Under the pieces are notes generated by a model that saw only the letters and a program-made list of their open reading frames with translations, did not search any database and was not told where the DNA came from. A stretch of DNA of 5,734 bases from Planctomycetota bacterium (GTDB lineage: Bacteria; Planctomycetota; Planctomycetia; Planctomycetales; Planctomycetaceae), in assembly GCA_013151585.1 (NCBI GenBank), contig JAADHY010000467.1:1-5734 (forward strand). The letters run 5' to 3'. A program made the position numbers and the translations under genes. Of this stretch, positions 1 to 5,281 are shown one piece after another. Positions within the stretch are counted from its first letter, which is position 1. The number at the start of each line of letters is the position of its first letter.

Positions 1-13
1 GGGGAACTGGTGC

Positions 14-18
14 GAGGA
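14..18 (+). promoter_or_regulatory. Ribosome-binding site of the thiH-like gene
   Basis: GAGGA lies only two bases before the ATG at 21. This is closer than the usual 5-9 base spacing, but it is purine-rich and the only Shine-Dalgarno-like motif here. It supports the ATG at 21 as the start and so the long N-terminal extension of the protein. The first 13 bases of the window hold nothing else I can assign. Confidence 0.5.
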
Positions 19-20
19 AA

Positions 21-1406
21 ATGTCCCAAGTCATTGACGGACAACCGGATGCGATCGCCTTGGGCGAGTTCGCCGACTGGATTCGCGAGACGGACCCTCA
101 CGCCGAGTACCACTTGGAGCTGGCCGCGGAGGCCGAGCGGGTGTTGCGCGGTGAGGGCGAAGTGTCTCGCGAGCACCGAGAAGAGCTCGCCGATAAACTG
201 GAACGCTGGCGGTATCAGCTTCTGAACCATTTTTCCGGCCAGTTGGCTCCGACCGACTGGGACTTGGCCGACACGCTGGACTTGGCGTCGAATGCGTTGG
301 CCGACCGGCCGGCCCGTCCGCCTCGGCTGACGCGGGTGGCGGTTGGCGCCGGCGGCGGGCGAGTCGTTCCGGAGCTGGACAGCCTGACGGACGGCCTCGA
401 CGAGTTGGAAGCGTATTTGCAGCCGGAGGCGGACGTCAACGAGCTGATCGAGCGGGCCCGTGGGCTGACCATCGAGAACTTCAGCCGGCCAGCGGACAAA
501 GGGACCCGAACGCGGGTGATGAAACTTTACGCTCCACTTTATCTTTCCAACTATTGCATCAACCACTGTTTGTACTGCGGTTTTCGGTATCCGCACAAGC
601 TGGAGCGCATGCATCTGGACGAACCGGAGGCGTTCGAACAAGCCGAGATTCTCTGGGACCGCGGCTTTCGGCACGTGCTATTGGTTGCCGGCGATTTTCC
701 ACAACTGACGTCGGTTGAGTATTTTGAAGGGATTGTTCGGAAACTGCGGCGGCGCGGATTCCGTGTAGCCATCGAGATCGCTCCGCAAAGCACCCGCGGA
801 TACGCTCGGCTGGCTCAGGCGGGCGTGACCGGCTTGACCTTGTACCAGGAGACCTACGACGAGGAGCGTTACCGCCATTATCACCCCCGGGGCAGCAAGG
901 CGTCTTACGACTGGCGGCTGGAAGGGCACGAACGGGCGGCCGAAGCGGGAATCGGCCGGCTCGGCTTGGGAATCCTGCTCGGGTTAAGAGATCCGGTGCG
1001 AGACCTGATGGCCATGATTCGACATGGACGGTATTTGCGAGCCCGGTTCCCGAAAGCTCGGCTCGCCTTCAGTTTGCCGCGAATTCACGAGGCGCCGGAT
1101 GACTTCGAGCCGCCTTGCCCGGTCGACGACGAGCTGTTTGTAAGGCTATACTGTGTTTTGCGGTTGGCCTTTCCGGATGCGGACTTGGTGCTGTCGACGC
1201 GTGAGCCGGTCGGATTGCGGAACCGGCTAGCGAAGATTTGCATCACGCAGATGAGCGCCGGCAGCCGGACCGCACCTGGCGGCTACGAAGACGCTAGTGT
1301 GGACCAAGCGAACCGCCAGCAGTTTCCTGTCGCGGATCATCGGTCACCCGCTGAAGTCGCCCGGTGGCTGCGCGAGCACGGTTTCGCCCTTCAGTGGGAG
1401 TTTTGA
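21..1406 (+). CDS. thiH: ThiH-family radical SAM enzyme (2-iminoacetate synthase), N-terminally extended
   Basis: ThiH cleaves tyrosine with a 5'-deoxyadenosyl radical to give 2-iminoacetate (dehydroglycine) and p-cresol; ThiG uses the former to build the thiamine thiazole in the cytoplasm. Visible in this 461-residue protein: the motif LYAPLYLSNYC leading to the radical SAM cluster CX3CX2C at C179, C183 and C186, followed by YCGFR; an AGD motif at 223-225 in the place of GE; YQETYD at 275-280; GLGILLGL at 315-322; LSTRE at 391-395; and QMSAGSRTAPGGY at 410-422. The end, with DHRSPAEVA before a Trp-containing tail, is ThiH-like. HydG is the close alternative, but its C-terminal CX2C...C cluster domain is absent. 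In E. coli ThiH the cluster begins near residue 85, so about 90 extra residues precede the core here; they are charged and probably helical (about 30-95). The PRxRP segment of relatives reads PRIHEAPDDF at 353-362. No thiG or other thiamine gene is visible. The family is firm; the exact substrate is less so. Confidence 0.86.
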   Translation: MSQVIDGQPDAIALGEFADWIRETDPHAEYHLELAAEAERVLRGEGEVSREHREELADKLERWRYQLLNHFSGQLAPTDWDLADTLDLASNALADRPARPPRLTRVAVGAGGGRVVPELDSLTDGLDELEAYLQPEADVNELIERARGLTIENFSRPADKGTRTRVMKLYAPLYLSNYCINHCLYCGFRYPHKLERMHLDEPEAFEQAEILWDRGFRHVLLVAGDFPQLTSVEYFEGIVRKLRRRGFRVAIEIAPQSTRGYARLAQAGVTGLTLYQETYDEERYRHYHPRGSKASYDWRLEGHERAAEAGIGRLGLGILLGLRDPVRDLMAMIRHGRYLRARFPKARLAFSLPRIHEAPDDFEPPCPVDDELFVRLYCVLRLAFPDADLVLSTREPVGLRNRLAKICITQMSAGSRTAPGGYEDASVDQANRQQFPVADHRSPAEVARWLREHGFALQWEF

Positions 1407-1496
1407 GGCAGCCGATGGGCCTTTCCCCGACATGCGGCGGCGCGGCATTGATTCGACGACGTGACAGGATCGCGGTTTGCGCTTGGGGAGGCAAGA

Positions 1497-1522
1497 GCCT
1501 GCAGTGCGTGCACTCTCCAGGC
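1497..1522 (+). other. Imperfect nested hairpin
   Basis: The outer arms GCCTG (1497-1501) and CAGGC (1518-1522) enclose the inner arms AGTG (1503-1506) and CACT (1511-1514) around the loop CGTG. A T-rich run follows only about 35 bases later (1557-1565), so this is not a standard intrinsic terminator. It may help end the thiH transcript or may be chance. Confidence 0.3.
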
Positions 1523-1566
1523 GGAGCCCGCGACTGAGTGCGGTCGGAGTTGGCTGTTCTTTTTTG

Positions 1567-1598
1567 AACCGTCAACCCTGAACCCTTAACCAACCAAC
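1567..1598 (+). repeat. AACC heptad repeat array
   Basis: AACC begins at 1567, 1574, 1581 and 1588, an exact 7-base period with variable spacers GTC, CTG and CTT. It then recurs at 1592, with a final AAC at 1596. The array starts directly after a T-rich run (1557-1565). It resembles the short tandemly repeated heptamers known from some bacterial intergenic regions. It is C/A-rich on the + strand and G/T-rich on the - strand. No function can be assigned. Confidence 0.6.
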
Positions 1599-1606
1599 TA
1601 CTGCGA

Positions 1607-1622
1607 CCATCGGGCCATCGGG
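1607..1622 (+). repeat. 8-bp perfect tandem duplication
   Basis: CCATCGGG occurs twice head to tail (1607-1614 and 1615-1622). The duplication supplies most of the hairpin at 1611-1626 and sits about 25 bases upstream of the ribosome-binding site of the radical SAM/SPASM gene. It probably arose by slippage. Confidence 0.6.
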
Positions 1623-1626
1623 CCCG
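1611..1626 (+). promoter_or_regulatory. GC-rich hairpin in the leader of the radical SAM/SPASM gene
   Basis: CGGGCC (1611-1616) pairs perfectly with GGCCCG (1621-1626) around the loop ATCG. An alternative pairing joins GGGCC (1612-1616) to GGCCC (1629-1633). No T-run follows, so it is not an obvious intrinsic terminator. It ends about 20 bases before the Shine-Dalgarno motif, so it would lie in the 5' leader and could affect translation or mRNA stability. That role is inference. Confidence 0.4.
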
Positions 1627-1645
1627 CTGGCCCTTCGCGATACTC

Positions 1646-1650
1646 AGGAG
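1646..1650 (+). promoter_or_regulatory. Ribosome-binding site of the radical SAM/SPASM gene
   Basis: AGGAG lies 9 bases before the ATG at 1660. It is the strongest Shine-Dalgarno motif in the window and fixes the start of the gene. Confidence 0.75.
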
Positions 1651-1659
1651 TTTCTCACC

Positions 1660-2751
1660 ATGAGACCCACCGACTACACGCCGGAGGATTTCGACCGGCA
1701 CCCGTTGATGTTTTATTACGAGGTGACTCAAGCGTGCGACCTCGTCTGCGCCCATTGTCGTGCTTCGGCGCAGCCCGAGCCGGCGCCGGGCGAACTGACG
1801 CCGGAACAATCCCGCCTGTTGATCGATCAGGTGGCCAGCTTCGAACGAACGCCGGTGCTGGTTTTCACCGGCGGCGACCCGCTGAAGCGGCCGGACCTGT
1901 TCGATCTGATCCGTTATGCCGTCGGCAAGGGGCTTGAGGTGGCGCTGACGCCGTCAGCGACGCCGCTGGCCACGCTGGAAGCTTTCCGGAAGGCCAAAGA
2001 GGCCGGTGTGCGGATGCTCGGGATCAGCCTGGATGGCGCGGACGCTCCCACCCACGACGCGTTTCGCGGCTGGGAGGGCAGCTTTGAACGAACGTTGCAA
2101 ATGCTGGCCAACGCCCGGCGGGTCGGCCTGCCCGTGCAAGTCAACACGAGCATCACCCGACGGAATTTCCATCAGCTCGACGCACTGGCCGATCTTCTGG
2201 CCGAACAAGGGATCGCCATGTGGTCCGTCTTCTTCCTGGTCCCCGTTGGTCGCGGCGTGGACGAAGAGCGGATTCAGCCGGAGGAGTACGAGATCGCGTT
2301 TGAAAAGCTCTGGCAAGCCGCTCAGCGACAGCTCTACGCCGTCAAGACCACGGAAGCTCCACACTATCGGCGTTACGTCTTGCAGCAGAAAGAGACGTCG
2401 GAGAAGTCGCTTCAGGCGGGCCGCGGGCCGTCTCATCGGGCTCCGTTGGGCGTGTGGGACGGACGCGGCGTGATGTTCGTCAGTCATACCGGCGAGATTT
2501 ACCCTGCCGGCTTCTTGCCTGTCGTCTGCGGACAGTTTCCCGAAGTGTCGGTCGTGGAGACGTATCGGAACCACCCCACGTTTCGGGCCCTGCGCGATCC
2601 GGATCAGTTCAAAGGCAAGTGCGGCATGTGCGAGTATCGCTCCATCTGTGGCGGCAGCCGGGCGCGTGCTTACGCCGTGACGGGTGACTATCTCGAGTCC
2701 GAGCCAGATTGCGTCTACGTGCCCGAGCAGCCGTTCGAGTCGGTGGCGTGA
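1660..2751 (+). CDS. Radical SAM protein with SPASM/Twitch-type auxiliary cluster domain (TIGR04053-like)
   Basis: This is a 363-residue cytoplasmic radical SAM enzyme. The cluster motif CX3CX2C is at C26, C30 and C33, in the context EVTQACDLVCAHCRA. TGGDP at 70-74 is the SAM-binding GGE-type motif with Asp for Glu. SLDGAD at 123-128, NTSITRRN at 162-169 and FFLVPVGRG at 191-199 follow as in the TIGR04053-like group. The C-terminus carries CX2CX5CX20C (C321, C324, C330, C351) with CGGSRARAYA at 330-339, a reduced SPASM or Twitch domain that should bind one auxiliary 4Fe-4S cluster. A further Cys, C290, lies in PVVCGQF. The nearest characterised relatives I recognise are AhbC, AhbD and NirJ, which remove side chains from siroheme- or coproheme-derived tetrapyrroles; others modify peptides. 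I know of no proven function for this group. The octaheme cytochrome gene begins 148 bases downstream. No small precursor-peptide gene is evident beside it. Assignment to the superfamily is firm; the substrate is unknown. Confidence 0.93.
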   Translation: MRPTDYTPEDFDRHPLMFYYEVTQACDLVCAHCRASAQPEPAPGELTPEQSRLLIDQVASFERTPVLVFTGGDPLKRPDLFDLIRYAVGKGLEVALTPSATPLATLEAFRKAKEAGVRMLGISLDGADAPTHDAFRGWEGSFERTLQMLANARRVGLPVQVNTSITRRNFHQLDALADLLAEQGIAMWSVFFLVPVGRGVDEERIQPEEYEIAFEKLWQAAQRQLYAVKTTEAPHYRRYVLQQKETSEKSLQAGRGPSHRAPLGVWDGRGVMFVSHTGEIYPAGFLPVVCGQFPEVSVVETYRNHPTFRALRDPDQFKGKCGMCEYRSICGGSRARAYAVTGDYLESEPDCVYVPEQPFESVA

Positions 2752-2899
2752 CGCTCCTGCCCCCCAATGGCGTCCTCCCTTCGACGCACCGTTTCTGCTC
2801 GCGCCCGGAAACGCCGACCAATTGCGGACAGACGGGACCGGCATTCTGTGCCCCGCCAACGCGGCAAAGCCGCCCGCTTTCTGATAAAGTGTTTTGGCC
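2752..2899. other. Intergenic spacer before the octaheme cytochrome gene
   Basis: This 148-base spacer has no strong promoter. TTGCGG near 2822 and the AT-rich GATAAA at 2883-2888 are weak candidates that do not pair at a standard distance. A small hairpin lies at 2861-2873. No good Shine-Dalgarno sequence precedes the cytochrome start. Confidence 0.5.
2861..2873 (+). other. Small perfect hairpin
   Basis: GCGGC (2861-2865) pairs with GCCGC (2869-2873) around the loop AAA. The weak stem CTTT (2877-2880) with AAAG (2886-2889) follows immediately. Without a T-run it is a poor terminator. It lies about 25 bases before the cytochrome start and could sit in its leader. Confidence 0.35.
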
Positions 2900-5281
2900 A
2901 TGGGTTCCCGGTCTTCCCGCCGACGCGACCGGCGTACCGGTCGACGGCGGTCCAAACGACATCGCAAACCGCTCAGCAGGCGAACCAAGCGCCTGCTGCT
3001 CGCTTTCGGTACGCCTTTGCTGCTGGTGAGCGTGGCGGTGGCTTTGGATTGGTGGATCGCTCTGCCGCCCGGACTGAAGGCAACCTACGTCGGCCGGGAG
3101 TCGTGCATCGCGTGCCATCAGAAAGAGGCTGACCTGTGGAAAGACTCGGACCATGACCTGGCCATGGACCTGGCAACGCCCGAAACCGTCCTCGGTGACT
3201 TCAACAACACCGAACTGGAACATTACGGCGTGGTCTCGAGGATGTTCCGCCGGGGCGATGAGTTCTTCGTGGAAACCGAAGGCCCCGACGGCCGCCGCGG
3301 CGCGTTCAAAGTCAAATACGTCATCGGCTATGACCCGCTGCAGCAATACATGGCCGAATTGGACCGCGGCCGCGTCCAGGTGCTTCCGGTGAGCTGGGAC
3401 ACGAAAGAAAAACGCTGGTTCTGCGCCGTGCCCGACGCCCCCTACGGCCCGGACGATCCCCTGCATTGGACCGGCTCAGCCCAGAACTGGAACCACATGT
3501 GCGCCGACTGCCACGTCACCAATTTTGCGAAGAATTTCGACGTTAAGACCAAGACGCACCATTACCGTTTTTCCGAAATCGACGTCAGTTGCGAGGCCTG
3601 TCACGGGCCGGGCAGCATCCACGTGCAGTTGGCCGAGTCCAAATCGCTCTTTTGGGACCGCCGCTACGGCTACGGTCTGCCGCGCTTGAACACGGAAGAG
3701 AATCCGCAGGGCGAGCTGGAAGCTTGCGCTCCGTGCCATGCGCACCGGCGACGCATCTATCCCGGTTTCCAGGCGGGCCACCGGTTCCTGGACCACTTCG
3801 GACTATCGCTGCTTGAAGATCACCTTTATTTTCCAGACGGGCAGATTCTGGAAGAGGTCTACGTTTACGGGTCGTTCCTTCAAAGCAAAATGTACCGCAA
3901 CGGTGTGCGGTGCTCGAACTGCCATGATCCTCATTCAACGCGGGTGAAGTACCCCGACAACCGGCTCTGCACGCAGTGCCACATGGCGGCGAAGTACGAC
4001 ACGCCGGTGCATCATCATCACGAGCCGGGCACGGACGGAGCGTTGTGCAAGGAATGTCACATGCCGACGCGGAACTACATGGTTGTCGATCCACGACAGG
4101 ACCACAGCCTGCGTCCGCCTCGACCGGACTTGACCGTCAAGTTGGGCGTTCCCAACGCGTGCAACAAATGCCACACCAAGCCGGAAGAAACGCCGCAATG
4201 GGCGGCCGAGAAAGTCGTCGAATGGTACGGTCCGAAGCGAAAGCCGGATCCTCACTACGGTGAGATTCTGGCGGCCGCTCGAGAAGGCGACGAAAACGCG
4301 CTGAAGCAACTGACTCGCTTGACGCGCAGTCCGAACGTGGGGCCGATCGTGCGGGCGACGGCGGTTTCATTGCTTGCAACGCGCTACCCGATCGAACCGG
4401 CTTCGCATCCTGTCATCCAGCGGGCTCTGCACGACCGCGAGCCGCTGGTGCGCGCGACAGCCGTCCGTGCGTTCGAAGCCCAGCAACCGGCCTCCGAAGC
4501 CGATCTGTACCGCCTGCGCGATCGGCTCGCCCCAGCGTTGAAAGATCCGATCCGGCTGGTTCGCGTCGAGGCGGCTCGACTGCTGGCCGGATTTCCGCGG
4601 AGGATTCTCAGCAACGAGCAGGTCGCGGCGCTGGACCGGGCAATCGAGGAATACAAGGCGGGCCTCCTGGACAACGCTGACCAGTCGGGCAGCCACGTGG
4701 CTTTGGGATTGCTCTATACCGATCTGGGCGAGTACGACCGAGCGATCCGAGAATACCAGACGGCGATCGACCTGGATCCTAGCGTCGCCGGACCGCGAAC
4801 GAATCTGGCCCAGTTGCTGGAGAGCATGGGCCGCCGCGATGAGGCTCACCGTCTGCGCGTCGAAGAGGCGAAGCTGCTCGAGCGTGACGCCCGGCTGTTG
4901 CCGAACAATGCGGCGATCCACTATCGTCTGGGCCTGCTGCAGTACTTGCTCGGTCGGCAGGACCAGGCGGCTCGGGCGCTTCAGCGGGCGTGCGAGCTGG
5001 AGCCCAAGGCGACCGACTTTCGCATGGCCTTGACACTACTCTACGAGAAGCAGCAGCGGTGGAAACTGGCGCGAAAGTCGGCGAGCGAGCTGGTCCGTTT
5101 GCAGCCGGAAAACGAAATGTTCCGGGCCATCCAACAGCGGATCGAACGATCGGCGGCCGCGGCGGGAGAGGCAAACAAAGAGCCGCCAACGGGCCAGACC
5201 TCGGGCGGAAACGCGTCGAGCCAGTCGGCCGGCGACAGGGCGTCGCAGCCGGCAGGCGACAGCGGAGCATCCCAACCATGA
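2900..5281 (+). CDS. Membrane-anchored octaheme cytochrome c with HEAT-like and TPR repeats
   Basis: This 793-residue protein probably transfers electrons on the periplasmic side of the inner membrane. Residues 7-31 are extremely rich in Arg and Lys; residues 32-55 are hydrophobic and form an uncleaved anchor or signal. Eight CXXCH heme c sites start at residues 69, 201, 231, 276, 338, 357, 383 and 421. Typical cytochrome c554-like contexts are CEACHGPGS, CHDPHS, CHMP and GVPNACNKCH. Residues 371-374 are four consecutive His, which could supply distal heme ligands. The 127-residue stretch between hemes 1 and 2 contains YVIGYDPLQQYM and HWTG, which I recognise from this family. HEAT-like helices cover about 480-565 (IVRATAVSLL, LVRATAVRAF, LVRVEAARLL). 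TPR repeats cover about 596-740, clearest at 597-629 and 671-704. The tail (751-793) is rich in Ala, Gly, Ser, Gln and Pro and repeats SQ-AGD. I chose the ATG at 2900; a TTG at 2894 would add two residues. No CXXCK site or recognised catalytic heme is seen, so the redox partner and substrate remain open. It overlaps pdxB by four bases. Confidence 0.93.
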   Translation: MGSRSSRRRDRRTGRRRSKRHRKPLSRRTKRLLLAFGTPLLLVSVAVALDWWIALPPGLKATYVGRESCIACHQKEADLWKDSDHDLAMDLATPETVLGDFNNTELEHYGVVSRMFRRGDEFFVETEGPDGRRGAFKVKYVIGYDPLQQYMAELDRGRVQVLPVSWDTKEKRWFCAVPDAPYGPDDPLHWTGSAQNWNHMCADCHVTNFAKNFDVKTKTHHYRFSEIDVSCEACHGPGSIHVQLAESKSLFWDRRYGYGLPRLNTEENPQGELEACAPCHAHRRRIYPGFQAGHRFLDHFGLSLLEDHLYFPDGQILEEVYVYGSFLQSKMYRNGVRCSNCHDPHSTRVKYPDNRLCTQCHMAAKYDTPVHHHHEPGTDGALCKECHMPTRNYMVVDPRQDHSLRPPRPDLTVKLGVPNACNKCHTKPEETPQWAAEKVVEWYGPKRKPDPHYGEILAAAREGDENALKQLTRLTRSPNVGPIVRATAVSLLATRYPIEPASHPVIQRALHDREPLVRATAVRAFEAQQPASEADLYRLRDRLAPALKDPIRLVRVEAARLLAGFPRRILSNEQVAALDRAIEEYKAGLLDNADQSGSHVALGLLYTDLGEYDRAIREYQTAIDLDPSVAGPRTNLAQLLESMGRRDEAHRLRVEEAKLLERDARLLPNNAAIHYRLGLLQYLLGRQDQAARALQRACELEPKATDFRMALTLLYEKQQRWKLARKSASELVRLQPENEMFRAIQQRIERSAAAAGEANKEPPTGQTSGGNASSQSAGDRASQPAGDSGASQP
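5264..5267 (+). promoter_or_regulatory. Possible ribosome-binding site of pdxB inside the cytochrome gene
   Basis: GGAG lies 10 bases before the ATG at 5278, inside the last codons of the cytochrome gene. It is modest in strength; with the ATGA overlap it suggests translational coupling. Confidence 0.4.

Larger units (their letters stand above)
1407..1659. other. Intergenic region with repeats and hairpins
   Basis: These 253 bases separate the thiH-like gene from the radical SAM/SPASM gene. I see no convincing coding frame and no clear -35/-10 pair. The region holds an imperfect hairpin (1497-1522), a T-rich run (1557-1565), an AACC heptad array (1567-1598), an 8-bp tandem duplication (1607-1622), a GC-rich hairpin (1611-1626) and the ribosome-binding site of the next gene. 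The gap is large enough for a terminator and a new promoter, so the two flanking genes are probably separate transcription units. Confidence 0.7.

Noticed and set aside
21..1406. HydG ([FeFe]-hydrogenase maturase) identity for the ThiH-like protein
   Set aside because: The length is similar, but the C-terminal cysteine cluster domain of HydG is absent and the C-terminus matches ThiH.
1497..1565. Intrinsic terminator of the thiH-like gene
   Set aside because: The hairpin at 1497-1522 is imperfect and the T-rich run begins about 35 bases after it, too far for a standard terminator.
1294..1809. Antisense open frame across the 1407-1659 gap
   Set aside because: It overlaps two real genes at both ends and shows no family resemblance, so the gap is best treated as non-coding.
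2894..2899. TTG at 2894 as the cytochrome start
   Set aside because: It would add only two residues; the ATG at 2900 is the more usual start codon, and neither has a good Shine-Dalgarno motif.
1954..2988. Long antisense open frame (344 codons) opposite the radical SAM/SPASM gene
   Set aside because: The + strand frame carries complete family motifs; the antisense product has no recognisable domain and is an expected shadow in GC-rich DNA.
2975..3000. Twin-arginine (Tat) signal in the cytochrome (SRRTKRLLL)
   Set aside because: The residues after RR do not fit the Tat consensus, and c-type cytochromes are normally exported unfolded by Sec before heme attachment.
2609..3466. Antisense open frame (285 codons) spanning the end of the SPASM gene and the start of the cytochrome
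   Set aside because: It crosses two solid + strand genes and the spacer, and has no recognised motifs.
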